This document shows positions 34,634 through 44,250 of a stretch of DNA of 64,000 bases, one piece after another. Location: contig WGMO01000015.1 of the NCBI GenBank assembly GCA_016125075.1, positions 1-64,000 of the forward strand, in the 5' to 3' direction. The notes below the pieces were generated by a model. It had not been told where the DNA came from. It did no database searches and saw only the letters and a program-made list of their open reading frames with translations. Within the stretch, counting starts at the first letter, position 1; each line of letters starts with the position of its first letter. This stretch comes from Terrimonas sp. (GTDB taxonomy: Bacteria; Bacteroidota; Bacteroidia; Chitinophagales; Chitinophagaceae). Position numbers and translations under genes: made by a program.

Positions 34634-37087
34634 TTAATTGCCCGCTCTTTGTCTTTCTTCCTCCGAACCGGTTGCCCTTCGCCTTGCTCCCTGCACTTTG
34701 TTATTGCCAAACCGGTACGTAAAGCTCAGGTTGGCCACCCGGCTTTCCCGTAACGCGTGCCAGTACTCTATGTAATTGTCATAAGTAATCGTGGCTTCCG
34801 GCAGGTTGGTCCAGAAGATGTCGGTGATATTGAAACGAAGCAACCCTTTATCTTTTATTATTTTTTTCTGTACCCCGGCACCCACACCCCATTGCGGACG
34901 GATGACCATGAACCCGTATTGACCACCCGTATTCAGGTTGGCATTCAGTTCTGCACTCCATCCCTTTTTAAAACTGAAATTATTATTGGTGCTGGCCTGG
35001 AGAACGGCTTTCCCGTTGTTGAGTATGGTGCCGCCCAGGCTGCCGTTGAAGTGATTGTAATAAACGTTGGCGTTATTGATCATGTTCCACCAGTTGTTGA
35101 TCTTGATTGGTGTGGCAACGGTTAAGCCTATATAATCAGATGTTGCAAGGTTTACGGGTATCTGTAGCGTCACATTTTCATCGGAGGGGATATTGGGAAA
35201 TACATCCTTGAACCTTGCGATGACGATATTCTGGTTATCGGTCGTATGACTGTAGCCCAGCGTGAAACTGAGTTTTTTCATCGTATAGCTCAGTTCATAC
35301 GACCAGGTGAATTGGGGTAACAACCCGGGATTGCCGGTAGAATAGGTGGTTACGTCGATTAAGAACAGGAAGGGATTCAGTTGCGAATAACCCGGTCTGT
35401 CGATACGCCGGCTGATAGAAATCCCCAGGGTCTGGTCGTCCCTGACCTTATAGTTGAAGAAGGCGCTGGGGAATAACCGGAAGTAAGAAGAGTCCCAGCG
35501 TATATCGCCTTTCACCTGTCGGGTCTTTACCTGGGTATACTCTCCCCGTAAGCCCAGCTGGAAGCTGAACTTTTTAAACTCCTTGCTCAGGTTCACATAT
35601 CCGGCATGGTTGTTTTCGTCGTAATAAAAGCGGTTCGTCTTATTGACATCATCCTGCGGGGTGCCGGTGCTGACATCAAAAAACTTCGCATCATTGTCGG
35701 AGGAAACAAAACTGGTTTTAAAACCGGTTTCGAATTTGGCATTTTTCCGAAGGGGGTTGACATAATCGATTTTCGCAGTTGTGAATGTTAGTTGCCCGGT
35801 TTGGTCACCCTGCAGGATATAATCGGGCTGCTGCATACTGCCATCCAGTTTATAATATTTCGTAGCCGTGGAAGAAAGGGCATCGGAATGATAGGTACCA
35901 TAGTCAATATCAGCGGTCAGTTCCTTGCCGGTACTGTCGAAGCTGTGTTTGAAGTTGATATTGGCCACGGTATTATTATTCCTGTTTTTATTGTTTGTCC
36001 GGGTCTGAAAAGTAAAAACGGGGTCCTTGGTATTGTCCAGTACAATTGAATGATTATTATTGACGGGGTCTACCCGGATGAAATTACTGTTCACCACAAA
36101 TCCGATGATGGTATTTTTTGTAGGGAAGAAATCGGCACCGAACCTGCCAGTATGAAAATTGACAGGTATTTTGGTAAAATTATTTTTCTCGTCTTTTCCG
36201 TTAAAGCTGCCGTCCGGGTTGAAAAAATTCCGGTCGAGAAAAAGGTGGTTCAGGTTCATCCGGTAACTGTAATTATAGTTGCCGAATACATTTATTTTTT
36301 TATTCCGGTAGTTCCAGGAAAGACCGGCGTTTGTTTTTGGATACACGCCCTGGCCATAACCGGCCGTAAAGCTACCATTGCTGCCAAAGCGCTGGTCTTT
36401 TTTCATCCTGATATCAATAATGCCCGCATTACCGGCTGCATCATATTTGGCGGAAGGGTTGGTGATGAGATCGATTCTTTCAATGGCACTGGAGGGGAGA
36501 CCCCGGAGAAAACTGACAAGGTCCTGACCTGTCATGGGACTGGGTTTGCCATCGATCATGATGATGACACCACTACGGCCCCGCATGCTGATATTGTCAT
36601 TCGGGTCGATCTCAATTCCCGGCGAGCGTTCCAGTACATCAAAGGCGGTGCTTCCTGCATTCACGATGCTGTTTTCCACATTGACGATGATGCGGTCGGT
36701 CAGCTTCTGGATAAATGGTTTTTTGGCAGCCACCGTCACCGTACTCAACTGGGTGCTTTTTCTTTCCAGGCGAATGGATGCCAGTTGCTGCTCAGGGGCA
36801 GCAGCCGTTAAGCTAAAAACAGGGCTGAATGCGATATTGTAATTGATAGCGCTGGTCTTAACCAGGAAATCGCCCCAGGGGATATTGAAAAATTGAGCGA
36901 ATCCGTTTTGATCCGTGATCGCCACTTTTACCAGGGATGAATCTTTGGCTTTGAGTAATTCCACCGTCACGTTTTCGAAAGCTGACTGTTGTTCATTCCT
37001 GATCAGGAGGCTTACTTTACCGCTTTGTTGTGCATACCCGGTGTGGAGCATACAAATTGTGATCAGGGTCATTAGGTTTCTTCTCAT
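34634..37087 (-). CDS. TonB-type outer-membrane receptor (OMP_b-brl_3)
   Basis: An 817-residue outer-membrane protein with a signal peptide (MRRNLMTLITICMLHTGYAQ). It has a carboxypeptidase-like regulatory domain at about 25-105 (FENVTVELLKAKDSSLVKVA), a plug-like domain (IVNAGSTAFDVLERSPGIEI, GRSGVIIMIDGKPSPMTGQD) and a long beta-barrel ending in a short Arg/Gln-rich tail. The pattern is that of the OMP_b-brl_3 branch, whose substrates are mostly unknown. The start is ATG 37087. No partner SusD gene is nearby, so glycan import of the SusCD kind is unlikely. Confidence 0.9.
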   Translation of the reverse strand: MRRNLMTLITICMLHTGYAQQSGKVSLLIRNEQQSAFENVTVELLKAKDSSLVKVAITDQNGFAQFFNIPWGDFLVKTSAINYNIAFSPVFSLTAAAPEQQLASIRLERKSTQLSTVTVAAKKPFIQKLTDRIIVNVENSIVNAGSTAFDVLERSPGIEIDPNDNISMRGRSGVIIMIDGKPSPMTGQDLVSFLRGLPSSAIERIDLITNPSAKYDAAGNAGIIDIRMKKDQRFGSNGSFTAGYGQGVYPKTNAGLSWNYRNKKINVFGNYNYSYRMNLNHLFLDRNFFNPDGSFNGKDEKNNFTKIPVNFHTGRFGADFFPTKNTIIGFVVNSNFIRVDPVNNNHSIVLDNTKDPVFTFQTRTNNKNRNNNTVANINFKHSFDSTGKELTADIDYGTYHSDALSSTATKYYKLDGSMQQPDYILQGDQTGQLTFTTAKIDYVNPLRKNAKFETGFKTSFVSSDNDAKFFDVSTGTPQDDVNKTNRFYYDENNHAGYVNLSKEFKKFSFQLGLRGEYTQVKTRQVKGDIRWDSSYFRLFPSAFFNYKVRDDQTLGISISRRIDRPGYSQLNPFLFLIDVTTYSTGNPGLLPQFTWSYELSYTMKKLSFTLGYSHTTDNQNIVIARFKDVFPNIPSDENVTLQIPVNLATSDYIGLTVATPIKINNWWNMINNANVYYNHFNGSLGGTILNNGKAVLQASTNNNFSFKKGWSAELNANLNTGGQYGFMVIRPQWGVGAGVQKKIIKDKGLLRFNITDIFWTNLPEATITYDNYIEYWHALRESRVANLSFTYRFGNNKVQGARRRATGSEEERQRAGN

Positions 37088-37218
37088 ATACGCGTGTTGG
37101 CCGGTAAAAATGGGTAAAAAACGAAAAACTTCGTAGTGATATATGATTAGCAGGGCATAGTGAAAGACGAGTGGGTTGGAAAATTGTTAAAGGGTGTCGG
37201 AATTTTACAATAGGGGCT

Positions 37219-37260
37219 CATATTAAAAAAGCGGGTCAAGTGACCCGCTTTTTTAATATG
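37219..37260. terminator. Perfect 20-bp stem terminator
   Basis: The arms at 37219-37238 and 37241-37260 are perfect complements with a 2-nt centre. The GC core GCGGGTCA/TGACCCGC is flanked by A/T runs that give a T-run on either strand. It lies 17 bp past the M28 peptidase stop, so it terminates that transcript on the minus strand and could also stop plus-strand readthrough. Confidence 0.88.
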
Positions 37261-37277
37261 TACAGTTGAATCGGCAT

Positions 37278-38927
37278 TTAAGGTTGTTCTCGCAGGGCTT
37301 TGAACTCAGATCCTTCTTTCCATTTCGGCCATTCTTCACTGTAAGCAAGCCGTTTCCCAACTTTGAACAGTAATTGAAGGTCGTCAATAGCGCCGTCCAG
37401 TATCCAACTGTCGTTAAATTCATCCGAAGGCCGGTGATAATGTTTTGCATTATACTCATCATCCTTCTTTTTACCGTACCCTTTTTCTTTCCCGATCACA
37501 TTGATACCGCTGCCTGTGTATAAGGCGGGTACGCCTTTCTTTGCAAAATTGAAATGGTCGGACCGGAAATAGGATCCGGCTTCCGGGTGAGCTTCAAAGG
37601 AAATACTGCGGTGCTCTTTGGCAGCGAAATCCTTCAGGTAGTCTTCCAGGTCATTCTGTCCTTCCCCGACTACAATAATGTCGGAGGTTTTGCCATACCA
37701 GTTCAATCCATCCATATTGATATTGGCCACTGTTTTTTTCAAAGGATAGATCGGGTTCTCTGTGTAATAGGCCGAGCCCCAAAGTCCCTGTTCTTCTGCC
37801 GTGACCGACAAAAAGATCACAGTTCTTTCAGGCGGGGCGCTTAGACTTTTAAAACCACGGGCCAGTTCCAGTAATCCTGCTGTGCCGCTGGCGTTATCCA
37901 GCGCACCGTTATAAATACTGTCACCCGTTTCATCCGGTTTACCAAATCCGAGATGATCCCAGTGTGCTGTATAGATGATTGTTTCATCGGGGTGTTTGCT
38001 GCCCGTGATCTTACCAATCACATTATAAGTCTTGTTGTACTCCGATTGCACCTCTATATGGGTGGAAATACTGATACCAAGGGGTACTGGTTTGAAATCC
38101 TTTTGGGCGGCAGACAGGAAAAGGGAGGTATCCTTTCCGGCAGCAGCCAGCAATTTTCTGGCGGCAGGTTCTGATACCCAACCGATCATATCACAATAGG
38201 GTTGATCTTTACCACGGGTATCAAGCCGTAGTTTGGCGCTGTTCCAGTTGTTCTGCACCACACTGAAAGGATAACTGGCTGCATCCGTGTTATGAATCAC
38301 CAGGCAGCCTTTGGCACCCTGCCGGGCTGCTTCATCAAACTTATAGGTCCAGCGACCATAATAGGTCATCGTCTTCCCTTTAAAATAGGAGGGGTCGTTT
38401 GTAGGGTACCCCGGGTCGTTGACCAGGACCAAAACTACTTTCCCTTTTACGTCCAGCCCCGCATAATCATTACGGTTATATTCCGGGGCTACGATGCCAT
38501 AGCCGGCAAAGATGAGCTCCGATTGATCAAGCGAAATCGAGGGATCGGTTTTATCAGTCCAGATCACATAATCATCATATCCTTTCAGGGTGAAATTTTC
38601 CTTAGCGGATTTCACCTGCATTTGATCAGCAGCATGGGTGGTGATCTTCACCATGGGTACTTCCTGGAAATAGCTGTCGCCATTCCCGGGCTCAAGCCCA
38701 ATGGCCTGGTATTGCTCCCGGATATAGTTGATCGCTTTTGTTTCACCGGCACTAAAGGGTTTTCTGCCTTCAAACGCATCTGATGACAATTGCGCAATAT
38801 GGCTTCCAAGGCTATCGGCACTAAAGGCAGCCAGACCATCATTATCGCCGAGGTGATCTTTATTGTTGCAGGAAATAAGGGAAGTGCTGAACAAAAAAAG
38901 AACAGCAGGGAAAAATAATTTATACAT
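37278..38927 (-). CDS. M28-family metallopeptidase lipoprotein with PA domain
   Basis: A 549-residue zinc aminopeptidase-like protein from ATG 38927 (MYKLFFPAVLFLFSTSLISC), where the lipobox Cys at residue 20 marks it as a lipoprotein. An open frame continues upstream but lacks a signal. The first part contains an inserted PA domain (LIFAGYGIVAPEYNRNDYAG onward). The M28 domain shows the metal ligands in TAHWDHLGFG, DNASGTAGLLELARG, TAEEQGLWGSAYY, NINMDGLNWYG and SDHFNFAKKGVPALY. It is likely held on the outer membrane or in the periplasm and trims peptides. It lies 91 bp after the lipoprotein gene on the same strand. Confidence 0.93.
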   Translation of the reverse strand: MYKLFFPAVLFLFSTSLISCNNKDHLGDNDGLAAFSADSLGSHIAQLSSDAFEGRKPFSAGETKAINYIREQYQAIGLEPGNGDSYFQEVPMVKITTHAADQMQVKSAKENFTLKGYDDYVIWTDKTDPSISLDQSELIFAGYGIVAPEYNRNDYAGLDVKGKVVLVLVNDPGYPTNDPSYFKGKTMTYYGRWTYKFDEAARQGAKGCLVIHNTDAASYPFSVVQNNWNSAKLRLDTRGKDQPYCDMIGWVSEPAARKLLAAAGKDTSLFLSAAQKDFKPVPLGISISTHIEVQSEYNKTYNVIGKITGSKHPDETIIYTAHWDHLGFGKPDETGDSIYNGALDNASGTAGLLELARGFKSLSAPPERTVIFLSVTAEEQGLWGSAYYTENPIYPLKKTVANINMDGLNWYGKTSDIIVVGEGQNDLEDYLKDFAAKEHRSISFEAHPEAGSYFRSDHFNFAKKGVPALYTGSGINVIGKEKGYGKKKDDEYNAKHYHRPSDEFNDSWILDGAIDDLQLLFKVGKRLAYSEEWPKWKEGSEFKALREQP

Positions 38928-39018
38928 GATTGAATATTTGGGTAGCGGAAAGATAATAAGAAAAGACCGTAAGCGTCCCTTGGAATTATTGGAGAAAATC
39001 AAATGATGGAAAAGGGCA

Positions 39019-39441
39019 TTACGCTTTTTTGAAAACGGCAAGGAAGTAGTAGGGCTTGCTCTTTGTTTCAAATGATGCGGGATAGGCATCTCCCGATAAA
39101 TTGTAACAGATGCTGAGTAAACCACTCTCCTGTTTAAACAGGGCGGTGAAATGTTTACCGATATTTACCCCTTCCTCACCGTAGATATCCATCTTATTAC
39201 CGGAATACCGGATAATGCCTTTATCAACACTTTCAGCAGTGAATGTATAGGCCGTATCCTCAATCAACAGTTTTTGATGGGCGTAAAAGCTAGCAGGCAT
39301 TTCTTTACCATCCATGACCATCTTAATGGTTATCCAGGTTCCGTTGACAGGATAGGACGCAGCGGTATTGTGGCGGTGGGTAGCACAACCCAGGGAGAGC
39401 AGGAGGAGGAAGGGCATCAATACTTTTTTCAAGATAACCAT
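39019..39441 (-). CDS. Small lipoprotein, TIGR03067-like
   Basis: A 140-residue lipoprotein with the lipobox in LLLLSLGCATHRH. The mature part begins with a NGTWITIKMVMDGKEMP strand pair, then FTAESVDKGIIRYSGNKMDI, and ends LLSICYNLSGDAYPASF ... YYFLAVFKK. This pattern resembles TIGR03067-type domains of unknown function. The gene lies 7 bp after the decarboxylase stop, so the two are co-transcribed. Family assignment is tentative. Confidence 0.6.
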   Translation of the reverse strand: MVILKKVLMPFLLLLSLGCATHRHNTAASYPVNGTWITIKMVMDGKEMPASFYAHQKLLIEDTAYTFTAESVDKGIIRYSGNKMDIYGEEGVNIGKHFTALFKQESGLLSICYNLSGDAYPASFETKSKPYYFLAVFKKA

Positions 39442-39448
39442 TTTAGAT

Positions 39449-40945
39449 TCATGATGATTTTTCTTTTAGCAATGTTTCCGATACCCGGTGACCATTCCGG
39501 ACTACAATATCGATCACTTCTTCAATATCCTTTTTGCTCGTACGGAAATTGACGATACAGGCCCTTAAACAATATTTGCCATTCACAACAGCGTTGGACA
39601 AGAACAGTTCACCACCTTTCTGCAGCTCATTGAGTAAGGCCTCATTGAGTTTATTCAGATAAGCTTCCCTGTTTTTTCTTTCACTGCTGCCTGCTGGAAC
39701 AAAACGAAATGTGGTAATGCTCAAATGATTGGTTACTGCTTCCAGTTCATGATGTTTCCTGGCCAGTTTGTATAACAGACCTGCCAGCTGGATATCCTCC
39801 CGGATCATTTCTATATAACCCTTCCGGCCGGCCTGTTGCAGCGAGAGCCAAACTTTCAAAGCCCTGAATCCCCTTGAATTCTGAAAACCGTATTCATAAA
39901 AGTTCAAAGTCTCTGGTTCTTCATCATGACTGAAATTGTAATAAACAGGGTGCGAGCTGAAAGTGGCCGTTAAATGATTGGGATCTTTTACCAGGGTGCA
40001 ACCTGCTTCAAGCGGGGCATAGAGCCATTTATGCGGATCCAGTGCAATTGAATCGGCCTGTTCGATACCCGAAAACAGGGGCTGCAATTCCGGTACCACG
40101 GCAGCCGGAATGCCATAGGCTCCGTCAATATGAAACCAGAGGTCGTATTTTTTACAGATCATCGCGATGCCTTCCAGGTCATCTACCACACCGGTGCTGA
40201 CATCACCGGCGGTACCGATCACCATCAGGGGGTGGTATCCTTTTTCAAGGTCCTCCATAATGGTTTGCTCCAGCAATTGATTATTCATTTTTTGGTCACC
40301 GGCCGTTCCAATCCAGCGAATGGAACGGGTACCCAGTCCGAATAACACAGCTGCTTTATCTATCCAGGTATGGGTGGTGGTGGAACAATAGACCAGCATT
40401 TTCTGGCTGTCGTTGGCGATCCCTTCTTCTTTTATAGTTTTCGGGCCTTTTGCTGTCCTGGCCGCCAGGAATGCGGTGAAATTGGCCATATTCCCTCCGC
40501 TGACCAGGATACCGCCGCATGGGGTCGAATACCCGATCATCGATGCCAGCCATTTAATAGTTTGTTTTTCGATTTCTGTTGCCATCGGGCTGAGGATATT
40601 GGCACCGGCATTAGGGTTGACAGTTGCTGCCAGCAGGTCTCCCAGTGCACCGATGGGCGCCGGAGAAGAAGTGATATAACCAAAGAATTTCGGGTGTCCG
40701 TTATAGAGCGAATGGTTAAAGAGTAAACTAGCTGCGCGGGATAAGATTTCATTGGCCGGGCTGCCCTCCTCCGGCAGGAGTTCATTACCGAGTATCTGCT
40801 GTAAGGCCCCCGGGGATTCACCGGTGGTAACCGGTTGTTCCCGGATGCTGTCAATGAAATGGGCAATCTGGTCAATCAGCTGATAGCCGGATTTCCTGAA
40901 TTCCCTTTTTCCCATTCCAATAGGGGTATTCCGGTTCTTTTTCAT
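39449..40945 (-). CDS. PLP-dependent amino-acid decarboxylase (group II)
   Basis: The 498-residue enzyme belongs to the group II PLP decarboxylases (aromatic amino acid, glutamate, Dap and cysteine-sulfinate types). Visible elements are the substrate-side motif GYITSSPAPIGALGDLLAAT, the cofactor Asp-Gly region LWFHIDGAYGIPAAV, and the PLP-binding Lys in SIALDPHKWLYAPLEAGC. ATG 40945 gives MKKNRNTPIGMGK; Met 11 is an alternative. The substrate is undetermined. The best general match is aromatic-L-amino-acid decarboxylase, but DHKWLY alone does not separate members. Confidence 0.92.
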   Translation of the reverse strand: MKKNRNTPIGMGKREFRKSGYQLIDQIAHFIDSIREQPVTTGESPGALQQILGNELLPEEGSPANEILSRAASLLFNHSLYNGHPKFFGYITSSPAPIGALGDLLAATVNPNAGANILSPMATEIEKQTIKWLASMIGYSTPCGGILVSGGNMANFTAFLAARTAKGPKTIKEEGIANDSQKMLVYCSTTTHTWIDKAAVLFGLGTRSIRWIGTAGDQKMNNQLLEQTIMEDLEKGYHPLMVIGTAGDVSTGVVDDLEGIAMICKKYDLWFHIDGAYGIPAAVVPELQPLFSGIEQADSIALDPHKWLYAPLEAGCTLVKDPNHLTATFSSHPVYYNFSHDEEPETLNFYEYGFQNSRGFRALKVWLSLQQAGRKGYIEMIREDIQLAGLLYKLARKHHELEAVTNHLSITTFRFVPAGSSERKNREAYLNKLNEALLNELQKGGELFLSNAVVNGKYCLRACIVNFRTSKKDIEEVIDIVVRNGHRVSETLLKEKSS

Positions 40946-41001
40946 TTCGTTGGTTTATGAAGGCCCAGATCATTCCTTCCGATGAAGTGGATGGCTGCAG
41001 C

Positions 41002-41847
41002 CTATTTTTGGCCGGCAATTAATAACGCACAACTGTCGATCATCACTTTACCATCGGAGTATTTCTGGTGGATCAGTTCAAAAACTTCTTTTTTGATTTT
41101 TTCCCGCATCGCATCATCGGCCTTGCTCAGGGCCGATACAAAGGGGGCAGCCACATCTGTCATGATATTCCAGTACACATCGGCAGTACCACATTTCAGC
41201 AGTCCGGCCACTTCTGTTTCCGTGATATTGCTTAACCCCGCCTTTTTAAATATATCAAGGATCATCCCGTTTTTGGCACAGCGGAACATACCGGGGGCTT
41301 CAGGGGGCGGAGGGGTTAACTGCATGTTTCTATTGATCGTTCCACCAATGGCGGTCACCCAGAAATTTCTTTCCGGCAGGTACCAAACGGTGGTGGCCAG
41401 GCGACCTCCGGGCTTCAGCACCCGCACCATCTCTGATGCAGCCATCTGCATATCGGGGAAAAACATAAAACCAAAACGGCAGCTGATGGCATCAAAAGTA
41501 TTATCGGGGTAAGGCAACTCGCACACATCACAAATATGGGTTTCGATATTATGGATACCCTGTCTGCTTGCATTTTCCTTCGCCACCTCCAGCATACCGT
41601 CGGAGAGATCGGTGAGGATCACTTTACCATTCTTTACGGTTTTGGCAATGGTCAGACCCGGTTCTCCGGTGCCCGATGCCATATCCAGTACCAGGTCACC
41701 TTCTTTAAGTTCCAGCTTTTGGATGATCTCGTCCCCCATGGGTTTCAGAAAGTCCATCATCATCTCATCCCATTTTTTCCAGCCGGGAGAAAACTTGTTC
41801 CAGGAATTTTTCTGTTGATCGCGGATTTCTTGAAGTTGGGGTTCCAT
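41002..41847 (-). CDS. Class I SAM-dependent methyltransferase
   Basis: A 281-residue methyltransferase with the SAM-binding motif I LVLDMASGTGEPGLTIAK, motif II (VILTDLSDGMLEVAKENA) and the later EMVRVLKPGGRLATTVW segment. It resembles UbiE/COQ5-type small-molecule methyltransferases. The substrate is unknown. It lies 56 bp upstream of the decarboxylase on the same strand and may share its transcript. Confidence 0.88.
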   Translation of the reverse strand: MEPQLQEIRDQQKNSWNKFSPGWKKWDEMMMDFLKPMGDEIIQKLELKEGDLVLDMASGTGEPGLTIAKTVKNGKVILTDLSDGMLEVAKENASRQGIHNIETHICDVCELPYPDNTFDAISCRFGFMFFPDMQMAASEMVRVLKPGGRLATTVWYLPERNFWVTAIGGTINRNMQLTPPPPEAPGMFRCAKNGMILDIFKKAGLSNITETEVAGLLKCGTADVYWNIMTDVAAPFVSALSKADDAMREKIKKEVFELIHQKYSDGKVMIDSCALLIAGQK

Positions 41848-41997
41848 ATTTTAATTTTTTTAAAAGGTACAGAATTAAAAGAAATAAATTTTTTCCCATT
41901 GGGATAAGACCTTCTTTTATTTTTTGGGACAGTAAAACACTTAAAGGGAAGGGTATATCATCAGGGTTACAACCCATATTCTTCCTATCTTTCCCGC

Positions 41998-44220
41998 ATG
42001 CCTGAACACGATGCTGAAAATAAATGGTTTGAGCTGGCAGCGGGGCTGGTGAACAACAGTAACCGGCACGTATTCCTCACCGGGAAAGCCGGTACGGGTA
42101 AGACAACTTTTTTAAAATATATACAGCGGCATACCTATAAAAAAACAGCGGTGGTGGCCCCCACCGGGGTAGCGGCCATCAATGCAGGCGGTGTGACCAT
42201 GCATTCTTTTTTCCAGTTGCCTTTTGGCCCCTATGTGCCGGGAAGCAGCGGGTGGAACAATAGTGTTACGGACAGCAATACCCTGTTCAAGCATATTCGG
42301 TTCAACCAGGCTAAACGGGACCTGCTCAGGGAACTCGAACTCCTGATCATCGATGAAGTGAGTATGGTAAGGGCAGATATGCTCGATGCGGTGGATGCCA
42401 TATGCCGTCATTTCCGCCGGCAACCCTATACTCCTTTTGGCGGATTACAGGTTTTGTATATCGGCGACCTGTTTCAGTTACCCCCGGTGGTGAATGATGA
42501 AGAGTGGAAGAACATACTCTCCCTTCATTATAAAAGCCCCTTTTTTTTTGATGCCCAGGTGATCCGGGAAGCGGAACCCCTGGTGGTGGAACTGAAAAAG
42601 ATTTACCGCCAGGATGAAGAGGAATTTATTTCGGTGCTGAATAATATCCGTAACAATGCTGCCAGGGAAGAAGACCTTGACCTTTTGCATGAACATTTTG
42701 ACCGCAGCTTTGAACCCGCTTATGGCGAATCATATATTTTGCTGACCACCCATAACAATAAAGCAGATGCCATTAACCAGCAAAGACTGGAACAGTTAAA
42801 GGGAAGGGTATACGGTTTCCCGGCGGAAATCAAAGGAGAGTTCAGTGAAAAAGCTTTTCCCGCCGATAAAGAACTGCAATTGAAAGAAGGGGCCCAGGTG
42901 ATGTTTATAAAGAATGACAAAGGAGAAGCGAGAAGGTATTATAATGGTAAGCTGGCCATGGTGAGCCGCATTGATGAAGAGGGTATTTATGTTACGACAG
43001 AAGACAGTCCTGATGAATTGCTGGTGGAACAGGAGACCTGGAAAAATATCCGCTATGCATATGACCGGGAAAAAGACAGGATCGATGAGGAAGAACTCGG
43101 CACATTCAGGCAATACCCGCTTCGGCTGGCCTGGGCCATCACCATCCATAAAAGCCAGGGTCTCACTTTTGAGAAGGCGATCATTGATGCAGGGGCATCC
43201 TTTGCAGCCGGTCAGGTATATGTAGCCCTGAGCAGGCTCACTTCCCTGAAAGGCCTGGTGCTCTATTCCCGTATCCATCCCAATGCTATCCATACCGATG
43301 AACGGGTTTTACGGTTTGTACAGAATGAAATGCCGGAAGAGGAACTGGAATCATTACTGGCAGCAGAGCAAAAGAAATTTGTGGGGCATACCCTGGTCAG
43401 TTTTTTTGACTGGCAAAAGATCATTGATCATTTTCAATCCCATCTTGAAACCTATGCAGAAAACGGGATCCCGGAAAAAGAACAGGCTTTAGAGTGGGCA
43501 ACAGCCTTCTACAATAGCTTGCTGGAACAGGGGGCAATTGCGGACAAATTCATACGGCAGCTGGGAGAAATATTATCGGCTAATAAAATCGACTATGCGC
43601 ACCTCCACCAAAGAATAATTGCCGCGGTCAAATATTTTTTGGAAGCCGTTAAAAAACTGCTCCATGCCTTACAGGACCATACAGAAGCATACAGGATCAG
43701 GAAAAGAACAAAAAAATATATAACCGAACTGGACGCTATCCAGCTCCTGATAAAAAGAAAGGAATTCCAATTACAGCAATCAACAACACTGGCCGCAGCA
43801 CTTTCGAATAATAATGATACCGGGCAGTTGCTGAACCTGATCGAATCACAACAAAACAAGTCAGCCGTCATTACGGATGAACTCAGTAAAAAAACAACTG
43901 CCAAACGGCAAAAAGGGGAGAGTCAGCGGATCAGCCTCGAGATGTTTAAATCCGGAAATGATGTGCAGGCAATAGCCCGGGAAAGGGGATATGCGGTCAG
44001 TACCATTGAAGGCCACCTGGCCTCCTTTATCCCAACGGGGGAAGTTAGTATACAGGACCTGTTACCGGATGAAAAGATAAAAAAGATAACTGCCGTTATC
44101 GAATCATTGGGGGATAACCTGAACAGCAGTAAGGAGGTGAAGGATCAGCTACCGGATGAGTATTCTTTTGCCGATATCCGGGCAGTGATGCTCCACCTGA
44201 AAAATGAAACGAAAAGCTAA
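41998..44220 (+). CDS. Pif1-like DNA helicase with C-terminal HTH domain
   Basis: The 740-residue protein has a Pif1/RecD-type superfamily 1B helicase core: Walker A VFLTGKAGTGKTTFLKY, Walker B LLIIDEVSMVRADMLDA, GDLFQLPPVVND, and the late helicase motifs AWAITIHKSQGLTFEKAI and QVYVALSRLTSLKGLVLYSR. After the helicase a helical linker leads to a C-terminal HTH_40-like domain (SLEMFKSGNDVQAIARERGY, then STIEGHLASFIPTG). It probably unwinds DNA at replication barriers or G-quadruplexes, by family knowledge. It converges with the OmpA gene and has a palindrome over its stop. Confidence 0.92.
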   Translation: MPEHDAENKWFELAAGLVNNSNRHVFLTGKAGTGKTTFLKYIQRHTYKKTAVVAPTGVAAINAGGVTMHSFFQLPFGPYVPGSSGWNNSVTDSNTLFKHIRFNQAKRDLLRELELLIIDEVSMVRADMLDAVDAICRHFRRQPYTPFGGLQVLYIGDLFQLPPVVNDEEWKNILSLHYKSPFFFDAQVIREAEPLVVELKKIYRQDEEEFISVLNNIRNNAAREEDLDLLHEHFDRSFEPAYGESYILLTTHNNKADAINQQRLEQLKGRVYGFPAEIKGEFSEKAFPADKELQLKEGAQVMFIKNDKGEARRYYNGKLAMVSRIDEEGIYVTTEDSPDELLVEQETWKNIRYAYDREKDRIDEEELGTFRQYPLRLAWAITIHKSQGLTFEKAIIDAGASFAAGQVYVALSRLTSLKGLVLYSRIHPNAIHTDERVLRFVQNEMPEEELESLLAAEQKKFVGHTLVSFFDWQKIIDHFQSHLETYAENGIPEKEQALEWATAFYNSLLEQGAIADKFIRQLGEILSANKIDYAHLHQRIIAAVKYFLEAVKKLLHALQDHTEAYRIRKRTKKYITELDAIQLLIKRKEFQLQQSTTLAAALSNNNDTGQLLNLIESQQNKSAVITDELSKKTTAKRQKGESQRISLEMFKSGNDVQAIARERGYAVSTIEGHLASFIPTGEVSIQDLLPDEKIKKITAVIESLGDNLNSSKEVKDQLPDEYSFADIRAVMLHLKNETKS

Positions 44221-44242
44221 TGGCGAGCCATTAGCTTTTCGT
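44209..44242. terminator. Palindrome over the helicase stop codon
   Basis: ACGAAAAGCTAATGGC (44209-44224) and GCCATTAGCTTTTCGT (44227-44242) form a perfect 16-bp stem with a 2-nt centre. The left arm contains the helicase TAA stop (44218-44220). It lies between converging genes, 8 bp from the OmpA stop, and probably ends both transcripts. Confidence 0.7.
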
Positions 44243-44250
44243 CAAATTAT

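Noticed and set aside
36050-36811. 253-codon plus-strand frame in the TonB-type receptor
   Set aside because: Antisense to a receptor with clear plug and barrel pattern; no motif of its own.
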